Shown here: piece by piece, positions 37,516-49,397 of the stretch
Numbering within the stretch: position 1 is the first letter of the stretch
Layout: each line of letters begins with the position of its first letter
From: Lichenostomus cassidix
Lineage: Eukaryota; Chordata; Aves; Passeriformes; Meliphagidae
Length of the DNA: 64,000 nucleotides
Direction of reading: 5' to 3'
NCBI GenBank assembly: GCA_008360975.2
Contig: CM039196.1
Span: forward strand, 1,302,001-1,366,000
The notes under the pieces: model-generated
Database searches by the model: none
Seen by the model: only the letters and a program-made list of their open reading frames with translations
Told to the model about the DNA's origin: nothing
Made by a program: the position numbers and the translations under genes

Positions 37516-37824
37516 TGGTATTTTCAGCCAGGATTTGAAGAAAAACATGATCCATTGGCAAGAAAAAGGAGAGAGGAGAGATGTATCTGTTTTTCAAGCA
37601 ACTGGCCAACTGTTTTAACAATCAGGGGAAGAAAGGAACTTGATTTCTTACAAGAAATCTCTAATTTTTATATATTCAGCTGTGAATCTAACTGGGAAGG
37701 TTGTGGATGTAGAGGAGGATTAGGGCTACTTCTCACTCAGATGCAGATGGGCAGAAAGTTTCTCTGGGACATTAGAATTAAACTTGTAGGAAAAGTGATG
37801 AAAGATGCAGGTTCATTGTGTCTG
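37516..37824. repeat. Dispersed direct duplicate D, copy 1
   Basis: This 309-bp block recurs at 39831-40128 in the same orientation, about 97% identical apart from two gaps. A 113-residue plus-strand frame (37513-37854) covers it. In the other copy a 7-bp deletion in the GGAGAGAGGAGAG run shifts that frame into a nearby stop, so coding use is not supported. No terminal repeats or target-site duplication are visible. Confidence 0.9.
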
Positions 37825-38130
37825 CAATGGCAAATGGCCCAGAAAACAGATTAAATACATTGGGGCTGAGGGTTTTTAGGAATGCCTGGTGACAGAGAAA
37901 ACAAAAAAAAAAAGAAAAAAAAAAGAGGTTTTCCACTTGTGAGTTTAGATGAGCTCTGCGCTGTGGATCTCTTCCTGTGACGCACTTGGGATGGTAAATC
38001 CTCATTTATCAGGCAGTCAAATGCACATTAGCTCTGTAGGTGATTGTTCCACTCAAGAATAAAGCCATATATACACATATGTGTGTCTGTGTGTGTGAAG
38101 GAGCTCTGCAGGGTATTGTGTGAGCTGCAG
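37825..38130. other. Unique sequence with A run and TG-rich run
   Basis: An A-rich run lies at about 37900-37925 and a short GTGTGT-rich run at about 38078-38098, leading into the large array. No gene is recognised. Confidence 0.6.
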
Positions 38131-38765
38131 TGTCTGTCTGTGTGGGATTTCAGTGGTGTCTGTCTGTCTGTCTGTCTGTGTGGGATTTCAGCATTGTCTG
38201 TGTGGGATTTCAGCATTGTCTGTGTGGGATTTCAGCATTGTCTGTGTGGGATTTCAGCATTGTCTGTGTGGGATTTCAGCAATGTCTGTGGAATTTCAGT
38301 CTCTGTCTGTCTGTCCGTGTGGGATTTCAGAGATGTCTGTGTGGGATTTCAGCAATGTCTGTCTGTCTGTCTGTCTGTGTGGGATTTCAGGGATGTCTGT
38401 CTGTGGGGGATTTCAGGGATGTCTGTGTGGGATTTCAGGGCTGTGTCAGTCTGTCTGTCTGTGTGGGATTTCAGTCTCTGTCTGTCTGTGTGTGTGGGAT
38501 TTCTGTCTCTGTCTGTCAGTCTGTCTGTGTGGGATTTCAGTCTCTGTCTGTCTGTCTGTCTGTGTGGGATTTCAGTGATGTCTGTGTGGGATTTCAGGGC
38601 TGTGTCAGTCTGTCTGTCTGTGTGGGATTTCAGGGATGTCTGTGTGGGATTTCAGGGCTGTGTCAGTCTGTCTGTCTGTGTGGGATTTCAGGGCTGTGTC
38701 TGTCTGTGTGTGGGGGATTTCTGTCTCTGTCTGTCTGTCTGTCTGTGTGGGATTTCAGGGCTGTC
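38131..38765. repeat. Composite TCTG / TGTGTGGGATTTCAG array
   Basis: About 635 bases are built from two parts, runs of one to five TCTG units and the word TGTGTGGGATTTCAG. A short variable word follows CAG: CATTG, CAATG, GGATG, GGCTG or TCTC. A regular 22-bp sub-array lies at about 38178-38285 and longer composite units follow. Its period is not a multiple of three, so all three plus-strand frames stay open (up to 267 residues) with the same Cys/Val/Ser/Gly-rich peptide; these are not genes. At 38286-38305 one unit has lost GTGTGG. Confidence 0.96.
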
Positions 38766-39180
38766 CCGTTCCATCTGCTGTCTGAGCAGCAAGCAGCCCT
38801 GGAGGTGGCAGAGGAATTTCTGCACCTTGGGCAAGCTGCAGTGCTGAGCTCCTGGGAGAAGCCCTGTGACATCATGGGAGGCTCAACCCGATCCTAAAAC
38901 GGGAAAGGAGCAGCAGGAAGGGCAATGGAGGAGAAGAAATGCACAGAGCCAGCCTGGGGGGATGCTGGATGGTGCAGGAGATGGGATTTTCCCTGACCTC
39001 CTTGGAGCTTCCCCAGCTCACACAGAGCACGATTCAGGTAGAAAACCCTCCCCAGCCCATCTCAGCCCACTCCAACTGCTACCATTCCAGCGAGAGGCAA
39101 ATTCCCATCCTGCCAGCCCTGCTCCCCACCGACAAGGTGCCTTTTTTTAGGGCTGAGGAGGGCATTGAGCCAAAGGCATC
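38766..39180. other. GC-richer unique sequence
   Basis: It continues from the array into GC-moderate sequence with overlapping frames on both strands. No gene is recognised. Confidence 0.45.
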
Positions 39181-39400
39181 CCACATTCCTTCTGCCGAGC
39201 GCGAAGGTTGCCAGAATTAGCTGCCGTACAGAGTGCACAATGAGCCATTTCCCGCTTGATCTGCCAGGAAGGCTGAGGGATCTGTGAGTTCTGCTGCTCG
39301 AAGGAAGCACATGCCCAACATCTTGTCCATCAAAGCAGAAAACACCTCCGAGAGGCAGCGAGAGCAAACCAGCATCGCGAGGAGCTGTTCAAGAGCAGCA
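39181..39400. promoter_or_regulatory. CpG-retaining segment
   Basis: I count ten CpGs between about 39195 and 39379 (for example CCGAGCGCGAAGG and GCATCGCGAGG), well above the surrounding density. It is too short and too weak for a classic CpG island. It could be a small unmethylated regulatory element or the first exon of an unannotated RNA. A 102-residue plus-strand frame (39284-39592) and an 86-residue minus-strand frame (39217-39477) overlap it without known domains. Confidence 0.35.
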
Positions 39401-39830
39401 GCAAACAAAACCCTGAGCTCCCTCAGACTGCTGCCAAAAGGGAGAAAGCAGAGCCTAACCAGCCTCTTCAAACCCACCCTGCAAGTGCCTCTGCAGAGGC
39501 TCTTTCTCCAAAAATCAGGAATTCTCAGAGCTGTCTTGAGGGAGACGTTTCACACCGCTGCTCCTCTAGGTGCAGCAGCAAAATTGCTTTAGCTGGAGCT
39601 CCTTATTCCCTTTTGCAGGGGTAATAAACATTAGCTGAATAATTCAGGCTGAAATAAAAAAGCCCCATAATTTTATTTTTTTTTCCACGTTGACAAACAG
39701 TTATTTCTGTCATCCACAAGAACCGTTTTTAAGGATGGCAGAGTGGAGCTGAGTTTTTCCATTTATAAGTTTCAAAGACTTTTGTTTAGAAAGCCTGATT
39801 TATTCACGCTTTTGCAGCGTTTTGCCATGG
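39401..39830. other. Unique non-coding sequence
   Basis: No gene is recognised. It contains a T run at about 39674-39685 and scattered CpGs. Confidence 0.5.
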
Positions 39831-40128
39831 TGGTATTTTCAGCCAGGATTTGAGGAAAAACATGATCCATTGGCAAGAAAAAGGAGAGATGTATCTATTT
39901 TCCAAGCAACTGGCCAACTGTTTTAACAATCAGGGGAAGAAAGGAACTTGATTTCTTACAAGAAATCTCTAATTTTTATATATTCAGCTGTGAATCTAAC
40001 TGGGAAGGTCATGGATGTAGAAGAGGATTAGGGCTACTTCTCACCAAGATGCAGATGGGCAGAAAGTTTCTCTGGGACATTAGAATTAAACTTGTAGGAA
40101 AAGTGATGAAAGATGCAGGTTGTGTCTG
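39831..40128. repeat. Dispersed direct duplicate D, copy 2
   Basis: This is the copy of 37516-37824, 2.3 kb downstream in the same orientation. Relative to copy 1 it lacks 7 bases in the AGGAGAG run and 4 bases near the right end (GGTTGTGTCTG for GGTTCATTGTGTCTG), with about eight substitutions. Confidence 0.9.
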
Positions 40129-41330
40129 AGGGTTACATTTAGAGAATGAGACACAAACCAGGTTTGGAGGACATTGCTCATGGCAGGTAAAATCCTTTGC
40201 CCAAACAGCAAATGAGAGGTGGAGGAAATTATTGAAAGTATTATGGGAAAATGACCAAGTTCTGCTCTAAAGTATGATGTAGGTAAAGGGAGTTTGGATG
40301 GAAAACAATGCAAAACCTCCTGGTTTGTTCCATATTTGATCCCACTTCATTTCAACATCCTTTCTTGCATTGCACAGCAGAGCTTGTGGATTCTCACCTT
40401 GGTGTGACATTACAGCCAGGCTGGAGCTTTGGTCACCCAGGTAGGATGAGCCACAATGATTAACAATATGTATTAATTCTTGGCTCTGCTTGTCCTTAAA
40501 CTGATGACTCTGTGTATTCATCCCACAGCTTTTGGCATTGGTTGTGACCTGAGGCCTCCTGGATGTAAACAGCAGCAGCAAATATTCCAGGGCTCAGTAG
40601 TAAATATTATCCTGCAGGGCTCAGTTTTTAGCTGAGGTGATACATGGCTGGAGATACAAATGGAAAACTCACAAAGAAAATGGAAATACATGTTTGCAGT
40701 GTTCTCTTGAATTGCAGGGATCTGATATCTTACTGGATCTTTATTTTCATGGGTATGAGCCTAGGGAGGATTTTGTTTCTAGGTAAAACCAGCTGCTAGT
40801 GAGTTTGTGTATTATGAAAGTAGTTTCTTCACAACTGTCTTGCAATTGAAATGTTGTTAAGCCATTGTCTAAATATAGTAGTAATGCTAAAATCCACAGC
40901 AAACAATTTCTTCCCTTGTTTTTTGTGCAACACTCAGTGGGTCTGGGCAAAATCCCTCCTTAAGTGGAGCTCTGCCTTCTGGGTGAGAACAGCACTGCCA
41001 GGCAAAGCTAGGGTGCCTTTGGTGAATAATTGCTTTTTGGGAAAGTGAAGTCTCCTGTCTGTGATGTTGAGTTTCCTGCTAGAGGGAACGTTAGTGATGT
41101 GTAGGAGATGTGTTGCAGGAGCTCAGTGCAATGCAGGCAGCGAGCAGAAGGAATCCCATGGCATGCAGTCTGCAGCAAGGCTTTCATCTGTCCTCAAGTC
41201 ACTTGGAGCTCTCTCTTCATCCACCTTTCAAACAGGAGCTGAATGCACACACACAAAAATGTGAACTGAAGCCTCTGTGTGATGTCCTTTGCAAGTTTGG
41301 TGGCAAGAAAGCAAAGCTGAGATGTGAAGC
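40129..41330. other. Unique non-coding sequence
   Basis: No gene or recognised repeat is seen. A short CA run lies at 41245-41254. Confidence 0.5.
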
Positions 41331-41379
41331 TGTCCCTTGCTGTCCCTTGCTGTCCCTTGCTGTCCTTTGCTGTCCCTTT
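41331..41379. repeat. 10-bp minisatellite, 5 copies
   Basis: Five units of TGTCCCTTGC lie head to tail, the fourth with CTTT for CCTT and the last ending CCTTT. Confidence 0.9.
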
Positions 41380-41450
41380 CACACAATGTCTGACTTGGCC
41401 ATGCAGCCCCAGCCAAGCCACTGAGTGGCTGTGGCCACTGTTTGCCAGCC

Positions 41451-41500
41451 CTGCCATGCCATTTGTCACCCCTGCCATGCCATTTGTCACCCCTGCCATC
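41451..41500. repeat. 21-bp tandem repeat, about 2.4 copies
   Basis: Two full units starting CTGCCATGCCATTTGTCACC and a partial third unit lie head to tail. Confidence 0.9.
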
Positions 41501-41840
41501 CCAGCACCAATGCACTACCTTCCCTTGTGCAGCCTGTGGGCTTGAGGAGGTCAAATCCTGCAAACAGAGATTTTTCTGAGTGGTTTTCCTGGGCTTGGCT
41601 GTGTTCCTCTGCCATGTTGCAGTGAGGCAGGCTGCAGCTGAACTCAAACCTCATTCCCTGGGTTTCCCTGCTGCCTCTCCAGGGCTGCAAGGCTTTTCAG
41701 AGGTTATTTTGGAACCCTGCAGGAGGTACATCCCTGTGCCCAACCTGTGACTGCCTGAGTTGTGCTGGTGTGACAGACAAAGAGAGAAAAGCTCTCTTTG
41801 ATTATTTTTTTCCTTTATGTGCTGCTTTGTGAGTAGTTTT
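41501..41840. other. Unique non-coding sequence
   Basis: No gene or repeat is recognised. Confidence 0.5.
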
Positions 41841-42240
41841 CCATCCAATTAATCCCGCTAGGTTTCTAATTGAAGTGGTGGTTTGCATAAATATTAATCA
41901 GTCACTAAGAAACATGGAGGGTCAGGGACAGGCCAAATGAAAGAGGTGTTTGGTAGCTACTCTGATGTATTTTTGCTGAGCTCTCCTGTTGCAGAAGATG
42001 CTCGTATTATGTTTGCCTGCTATGTTTCTGTTGAGTCTTATTGGTAATAGCAATATAGGTAAATAAATTATGTAAGCATGTAACTTGTTCTCGTTGCCCC
42101 TTAATGCCATTTCGATGGGAAATAAGTGGCTGCATATTTTCTGTGCTGCTCTGGTCTCTCAGTTCCTCTCTGACTAATGAATAGAGAGATGTTTCTTCAC
42201 TCTCCCTAGTGTAATACATTGTTAGGACAAATAAATTAAA
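41841..42240. other. Possible conserved non-coding stretch
   Basis: This AT-rich, repeat-free segment has homeodomain- and POU-type words such as TTCTAATTGAAG, GTTTGCATAAATATTAATCA and GTAAATAAATTATG, plus retained CpGs (TTCTCGTTGCC, ATTTCGATGG). It looks like a developmental enhancer, but this is judged by texture only. Confidence 0.25.
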
Positions 42241-44210
42241 GTCTTGGAGCTTTTATATGAGATGGGGCCATATAAACTGCTAGAGGAAATTGCCAAGCAA
42301 TGTTCTTGGTGCTCACCTTGGCTGTGTAACTTGTTTGCTGCTGGCAAAAATTCAGCTCCAGACTGAGACAGTTTTGGATGCTTTGCTCTTCAGGATTGTT
42401 TTCATTTCAATGTCTGTGGGATGGGTCTGACCACTTCATCAGACCCCTTTACCTTTGTTCATCAAGCTCTTAAAAAAATTAGGAAAATTTAGGAACTAGT
42501 TAGGAAGGTGAATTGAAAATGAAGGAAAGGTACTGGGCAGGCTAAGGCTTCTTTCTTTGTTATGAGTACTTAATTACAGAAAAATGATTTCCTGCACAGA
42601 GCTGGCAAAGCACAGAACCAAGACCCAGATCCCAGAGCTGTACCCATCAGGCTTTCCCTTGCCATTGTTCAGCTCAGCAAAGTTGCAAATGCTGTTAAGA
42701 TTAAGTTGCCAGAGGACAATATTTCAGATGCATCCATTTTTATACCTTCCCCTGTGGTGCCATCAGCCAGCCTCCCAGCAGCCAGGGAACACAAACACTA
42801 TTGCAGAGGGGACAGGCAAAGGAGTTTCAATTTTTCTTCTGCCGAACTGGAGGAGTTCTGGGGGAACACAGACAGCTCAGAGATATTTGCCTTCCTGCAG
42901 GCATGGTGTAGAAGCTTCAGAACAAAACTCACCAAAATGACAGTTTGTTTGTTGCTGCACTGAGGAATTAGGCTGTTCCTGGGGGGGATTTTTGAACATC
43001 CTTGCCATGCAAGGCTGGAGAGAAGCCTCAAACCACTGTGTGATGACAGCCACTCCAGCTTCTCAAACATGGGGATGCTCTTGTTGCCTGTCACCTGAAA
43101 GGACATTGAAATGGAAATTTTGGAACAGCCCAAGAAATGAAGCCACAATAAGATAGAGTTTGTCAGCTACTAACCTGATAGCTGCACACATGCATGTTGT
43201 GTGTCTCCTTGTGTTACATCAGTCTGTGCCAGGCTTTAGCTGTTCAATAAATCAGTGTATGACCACAATCAATACACCAGCAGCTCTTCCCTGCCTCCTT
43301 CACCACAGCTTCAGGTTATCACTGGGCTCCTTCACAGCTCAGTGATTGTTATTCACAGATCTGGGTGATCTACCAAGCAATTTTGGTTTGGTTTGAGGTG
43401 CTGTGTGAAACTCTGCAACAAGTTGTCCCTGGAGCTGTCAGTGAGCTGTTCCACCAGTGGTTTAACAGAGTTCCTCTACATGTACTTTAAAAAGTTTACA
43501 AATTTGCAGCTATTTGCTTCATAAGGTCAGAACAGAAAGCTGAGCCCCAAAGGGAGCAGCAGTTCTGATGGTCAGGAAAGCTCCAGACAACAAGAGAAAA
43601 AGACAAAGGTGTTTGCAAAGAGTCACACTGCACAGTCTGTGCGGAGAGCAAGGAGCTCTGGGGGCACTTGGGAAAGGGAGAATTTTGGCAGTGCAGGTTG
43701 ATATATTCCTGCTGAGAGATGGCTTGAAAATCCTTTTCCCATGCCACGAAATGCTGTGACATTTTGAAAAACCTCTCTATTTTGTCTTCCTGAAAACATC
43801 TTGGAGGAGCCACAGCAGCCTGGTCATGAGGTCACTCTTCAGGAGACCAAAGATCCAAGTCTTTCAATCCTTGAAGATGAGATTTGAACCTGGCTCTGCA
43901 CTAACTGGCATCTCTTTCACATGCCTAGGGAATAATATCACTCCTGAAAACATTTTATGGCTTTGACAAATGTTCACTTATAGATGAAAAATATTTTTGC
44001 CAAAAAAAAAAAAAACAAAAAAAAAACCCAAGCCGTTTTTTCCCTTAGCTCTGCCGTTCTTTATTTCTCCCTGCTTTCATCTCCAAGCCTCCTACCCTTT
44101 TTCTGTCTTGTCTGTTTTGATTCAGCCCATGCCCTGAATGACTCCTGTCTTGCTGTGTGCTTGTTCAGTGTCTATCACCACGGGTTTCAATCTGTTAGCA
44201 CCCAGAGGCA
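42241..44210. other. Unique non-coding sequence
   Basis: Opposite-strand frames of 116-118 residues overlap at 42584-43148 and show no domain. An A-rich run lies at about 44001-44029. The words GAGATTTGAACCTGGCTCTG near 43880 resemble the 3' part of a MIR but are too short to call. Confidence 0.45.
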
Positions 44211-44830
44211 TTAACATAATGCAGGTAATAAGGGCTAAATTTAACTTGCTCACAACTACTTTTACCCACTCTAATATGCATCACACTCTTCAAGTGACAG
44301 GCTCAAATTGCATATAATAGCTGCCAGGCTACAGTACACAGACAAAGAAGGTGATAGAAGGCATTTACCTCAATAAAAAAATGTATTTTTCCCATCCAGA
44401 AACCTCAGCTTCATTTTTCCCCATTGCTTTCAGAAGCTTCATGTCAAGATAGATTTTCTTTCCACTGTGATGACATTAAATCTCATGGCTGCTATAAAAT
44501 ATGCTTTATGACTTATTAAACAGTGTTACAGCAGCTGAATTGGGCAATCATTAAATAAATATTGCTAAATAGTTTATTAAAAGAAAATTTAAGTGCTTGC
44601 CATTTTTACTTATCCTCCATAGGATAGCTGATTTTATAGGTTTTCTTCCTTTAGCTGTCTTTATGATCTGAAATAAACTCTGCAAACTTCATCATTCAGC
44701 CAAACATCTATAAGAGGTTTAATTGATGAAAATCTGCTTGGAATAAAAAATAACTAAATAGCAGCTCCTAATTTTCTGTGTTTAGATCTATGAGTATCCC
44801 AAACTGAAACCTCCAGAAAATTAATCTGAA
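44211..44830. other. Possible conserved non-coding stretch
   Basis: About 600 bases have no simple repeats and no open frames above 60 residues, and are dense in TAAT, ATTA and AATAAA-type words, such as GGGCAATCATTAAATAAATA and AGTTTATTAAAAG. This is the part of the window that most resembles a deeply conserved enhancer cluster, but I cannot align it. Confidence 0.3.
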
Positions 44831-46159
44831 GTTCTTTAGGCTGTAATTCTTCGCTTTGCAGGTTGTATTCAAAGAGTTAACCATTAATAATCAAACCATG
44901 GATGGAAAATTAGGAAAAAAAAAAAAGTCAACTGAAAAAGTACAAGGAGACAATTATAGGGAAGAATTTTTTAGGGTTCATTTGGACACTCCACACTGCT
45001 GTTGGTTTCTTGGCAAAAATCTGTCCTCTTGCTTGGCTCAACACTCTCTGTGCAGTGGTTGCAGTGAGCCCCAGGAAAGTCCTTCTGGAAGTTCCCTGCT
45101 GGGCTGGCTGCAGATCCAAAGTTCCTCTCCAGGGTGAAGGCAAAGCACAAGGGCAGCCAGTCTGGTTTGCAGCTCAGCACTGAGCTCAGTGTTTGCTCAG
45201 CAGGGAGAGCACAGCCCTGTCCTGAGGAGCAAACTGCAAACACATCCAGCTGCATTTCCAGAGCAGACAGGCAGTTCTGTGTGTAACATCTCATTTGTCT
45301 GTCACAAGTGATGAATCCTCTGCTGCTGACAGCTGAGAGCTCAGGTGACCTCAGCCAAATCCCCAAATTTGTGTGACTCAGGCTGCTCACAGCTTTGGTG
45401 TTTCCCAGGTGGAGCTCTCAGCAGCTGTCCCAGCATGAAAGACCCAAAATATGACCACAGTTACCCAAAGATTTGCAGAAAGCAGGTCCAGGTTGTGATT
45501 TCTCCACTTTGTGACATTTTTTTTGTTATTTTTTTCCCCCAGAACTCATGCTCATTCCTTAATCCACTCTTCATTCTGGAGCTCTCATGGCTCTGTGGTC
45601 CATGTGCAACTCCACCAGCTTTGCTAACCCAACATTTCTCCTTTGATTCCACCAATCTGTGCTGCTGCAAGCTCTTGACCTCTCCCAAAATCCAACCTCC
45701 CAGCAGCTGGGTCAATCCCCTCGATGTGCAGCTCTCCTTGTCCATCTCCTACACAACCTCACCTCTCCTTCCTCTCTTCCATTCTATTGTCTTCTGTTCC
45801 AATCAGTTTAAAAATAGCTCCTGAATATTTAATTATGCTTCACTTCCCTCTGCTCCTTCCAGTGCTTTCAGTCTGCAGTGAATTGTCTGCTGACAGAATT
45901 CAGGCTGGCCCATGTTCAACCCACTCTGTGAGCTCATATTGACTGGAAAATGCTGTTATCCTCTAAGGCTGGACTCAGCACAGCACTGCTGACCAAAATT
46001 AGGTCAAAAATGTCATCCCAGTGCCTTGCAGTTCTTGATGGAATTGGTCATTAAGAGCCTTGAAAGCAGTGTGTAACAGTGGGCAGAGAAGCAAAGAAGC
46101 AATCAGAGGAATATTTCCCTTTTCTCTTTTAATAAGCTATCGCTTGCCCTTGTTCTGTT
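44831..46159. other. Unique non-coding sequence
   Basis: A strong pyrimidine tract ending CCCCCAG at about 45515-45542 looks like a splice acceptor. A plus-strand frame (45345-45824, 159 residues) already spans it, however, and nothing recognisable follows, so no exon is called. Confidence 0.4.
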
Positions 46160-46462
46160 TTGATCCCTTTGGGGCATATATCTTGTGCAGGGAAATTTAA
46201 AAAAAAAATAAGAGAGCTGGAGGAAAGTAATAATGAAATAGTGCATGTGTTTAAATATTTGCAGGAGAAAGGAAACATCATAGAATTTCTCAGTAAGTCT
46301 GTGATGAAATGGAAGAAGTACAGGCTTGTCAAAGCAATAATTAAGTTCAGCTCCAGAGGGCTGTTTGTGTTAAATCTGCTGGGTGTTCTCTCAGGAATTT
46401 CTCTCAGGTCTGTCTGGAGGGCTGTGATACAGAAGGTTTGCTGTGATACAGAAGCCCACTGA
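46160..46462 (+). other. Uncalled 100-residue open frame with ordered composition
   Basis: The frame opens with a Lys/Glu-rich, probably helical part (residues 12-50, including KKKIRELEESNNEIV) and then has a hydrophobic part (about residues 64-82, FSSRGLFVLNLLGVLSGISL). This differs from the Ser/Leu/Cys-rich frames elsewhere. A weak AG acceptor (CTTGTGCAG) ends just before the Lys-rich part. I do not recognise the family and see no flanking exons, so it could be a lone exon, a decayed pseudogene or chance. Confidence 0.15.
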
Positions 46463-48089
46463 GGTCAGGTTTTCCCACTGATTCAGAGTCTAAGAGTAAA
46501 ACCCTAAAAACCAGCTGGAGCCTTGGAGGTGTCGAGGTTATCACCATGGTAATTTGACTTCTTGGTGACACCAGAGTCTGCTGTCAGGTCATGTTCCAGC
46601 TAAAGTAAAAGATGTACAAACACCAAACAGGGGAAATCTCTGTGTTGAAAACCATCAATCCAGAGAAGGAGCTTTCCTTCATCCCACCAACAGCCCTATG
46701 GCTAGGAATATATTTACCTCAGCACATTGGGATGCATGTCAAGGGAATTCCAACAAACCCATGGAGGTGCTGGGGGTGAAGTGAACCCTAATTGAGCTAT
46801 TTGAATATCCTCAGCCAGGCAAACACATTCATATTTCATGGATTTGCAGAGCTCAGAGCCCAAGGTGTTTGACCTGCCTTACATTAGCTCCTCATCTCAG
46901 ACGAGTGTAGCTCATCCCTTCTTGCAGCATAAATACAAATGGCTTTTTAAACTGCTGAAGGTGTTTGTTTGCTCTGAGATGCACTTTTCATTTGCTGCGT
47001 TAGGAGGAGAGATGAGTGAGAGCACTTGTGGTAATGGGATTAACTGCAGGATCAGTGTGGGGAAAGGGGAGGGAGCTGAGACACTCTGGGGTGCTCCTTG
47101 ATTCTCCTGCTGAATGATCTCAGGGCAGTCTGCAGGCACCAGAGGACACGATGGGGTAAAATAAAGATACAGCAGCAGCTGACTAGCCTGGACCAAAAAA
47201 ACTAAAGGGATTTTCTGTCCCATCCTAGTGTTTGGTTAAGGGCAAGAGACACTAAACATCCATGCAGGATGCTCTGTGGGATTGACCTAAACCTGCTGAA
47301 CCCAGTGGAGAGATGCTCATTGATCTCAGAGCATGATGCAGCAAGTCTGCAGTGCTTTTGTTGTGTTCACTCCAGTTTTTATTGTCTTGTCTCCCCTGGG
47401 TGAGAGCTGACACCCTGGTAGGTGTGCAGAGCTGGCCGTGCCTCCAGCCTGGCACAAATGCCAATTAGGCTTGGAATGTGACAACAAAAGAGGAGTGCTA
47501 AAGAGCTATCACATTTCTGAACAAATGTGAGAAAATTAATGACAGAAGAGACTTAATTTAATATTTTTTTAAAAGCAAAAAGGGTGGAATTTGAAGTGCA
47601 AAACTTTAAAAAATCACTGCAATCCTATCAGCATTCTCAAGCTGCCAAATTGTGCAAAGCCTGGCGTGCTGCACACACACCCAAAGACACAAAATCTGTG
47701 AAGGGTCTCCATCCTGAAAAGATAATAATGCTAATGGATGATTGATGCTGATTAATTCATTATCTTAAAAAACATTTCCCACATGGCTGAAGCTGTTGAA
47801 GGAAGCCTGCTCCACTCACAGCCTGTCCTGCTCTCTGCAAATCTCCAAAACACCACCCAATGTCAGAAACAGCAAAAGAGTCAATTCTGTGCTGGAAAAA
47901 AAATGTTATTTGGAAAGTGCTGCTTTTAAATAATTGCCATCTTTCGATCGACTGGATATATTTTACCAACCCACAACTCACTTTTATACTTGAAACAAAG
48001 CTGAGAAGAAAGGCTGCCTGTGTGAAACCAAAGTGCTTTAAGCACAGCTGCAGGTGCCTGCAAAATGCACACTTGTGAGAGGAAAGCAC
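46463..48089. other. Unique non-coding sequence
   Basis: No gene is recognised. The segment 47560-47770 is AT-rich and repeat-free. A minus-strand frame of 135 residues (47760-48167) shows no domain. Confidence 0.45.
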
Positions 48090-48285
48090 TGAAATCAGAG
48101 AAATAAAATGGCCTTTGAACTCTTCTGTACAATGGGAATTCCTGGCTGAACATATATTGCATTTCACAGGGCAGCAGATCTGTCCCTGGGGTGGAAGTCA
48201 CAGTTGGTTAGAACTTTGGAATGAACTGCCTGGGAATGTGGTTTGCATCCCACAGCCCTCTGCTGGAAGGAATTTGTACCTCTTA
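48090..48285 (+). mobile_element. Possible ancient CR1-type LINE 3' fragment
   Basis: The words AACTTTGGAATGAACTGCCT, GGGAATGTGGT and CTCTGCTGGAAGGAATTTG fall in the same order as the widely shared CR1 3' region (GGAACAGGCTGCCCAGGGAGGTGGT, then CCCTGGAGGGATT, in pieces). CR1 is the main LINE of birds. The match is weak and has no diagnostic octamer tail. Confidence 0.25.
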
Positions 48286-49397
48286 AATGGATCTGAGAGA
48301 AAAACTGATTTTTCTGTTATTCAGAAACATTTGCATTTCCAAAAAAACCAAAGAGATCCACTTTTCTGAAGGGAGAGCTGAAGGTTTCTGCATTTCCTTA
48401 GAATCCAAAACCTCCTCATGTACTTCAAAACCAAACAGACCAGGAAACTTCCAGCCTGGTGGAAAGTAAGACATGAATCCTTTTGCACCACAATTGTCTT
48501 TATTAGGCTTCCTTTCCCAAACCCTTCCTTGGCAAAACTTGGTCACTCATAAACATGTCCCTGTGGGACAATATTTAATGAGAAAATTCTCCTCTAACCC
48601 ACACTGTGTGCCACTGATGGGCAAGGGAAAAATATCTGCATAAATCTGGATATCTCTGAAATTCAAAAAGAAAAATATTCTCAGTGGAACCAAAGCTGGC
48701 ATTGACTCTCCTGGTGTATTGTCAAAGCTTAGGTAAGGCTGAAGTTTGATGTAAGTTCCATTGCTGAATTAAAGAAAATTGCTTTCTAATAGTTTGGTGA
48801 AAACTACTGCTCTAGTTGAGATGTGTTGACATAAAATAGCTTTTGATTTCTGATTTGTTCCACAGTGCTAAGATGGTGCTGGAGGCAATTAGCTGCATTT
48901 GCAAGTAGGGGAATGATTGATTGTTCTGCTCCCTCTCAGCTGCTCTGTGGGTTTAACTTTTATCTACAGTTTAAAATCTAAGGGTTCTTTTCTGGTTTTT
49001 TTAAATTAGTTTACAATCTGTTGACAAAACGTCCCTCCATCTGAATGGATCAGATATTCTCACATGGCTGGATTAAAAATGACAATTATATTTGAAGCAA
49101 GATAATATTTTCCTGATTATTTCTTTCTGGGGGGGGAAGAAAAAAAGGCTTTATGGTGCAATTTCTGTTTTCACTTGGCGACTTTAAAACCTTTTTTCAT
49201 TTAGAAATTCCTTCACTCCAGCTCTGCCAAACAGTAATAGATGAGTATTGGGTTGATTGGGTTTTTAAGTCACTCCAGGCTGTAAATTTACAAGTGGAAG
49301 ATGGAAGGTGCAGAGTTTGCTCCCCAGGCTGCACTGCTGGAGGAGCTCAGGCAGCAGAGCTCAGCTGCAAACATCCCAGCAGCACGAGGCTGAACAC
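48286..49397. other. Unique non-coding sequence
   Basis: No gene is recognised. A G run and an A run lie around 49130-49147. Confidence 0.5.

Noticed and set aside
37513..37854. 113-residue open frame in duplicate D
   Set aside because: The second copy carries a 7-bp deletion that shifts this frame into a nearby stop, so there is no sign of selection to keep it open.
38044..38897. Plus-strand open frames of 267, 255 and 152 residues
   Set aside because: They are the same array read in three frames. The peptide is a direct translation of the TCTG/GGGATTTCAG repeat and has no independent support.
43845..43925. Possible third MIR fragment (GAGATTTGAACCTGGCTCTG)
   Set aside because: Only a short 3'-like word matches; the upstream core is missing.
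45515..45824. Splice-acceptor-like pyrimidine tract followed by an open frame
   Set aside because: The same frame is open upstream of the acceptor, the region is C/T-rich, and nothing downstream looks like an exon series.
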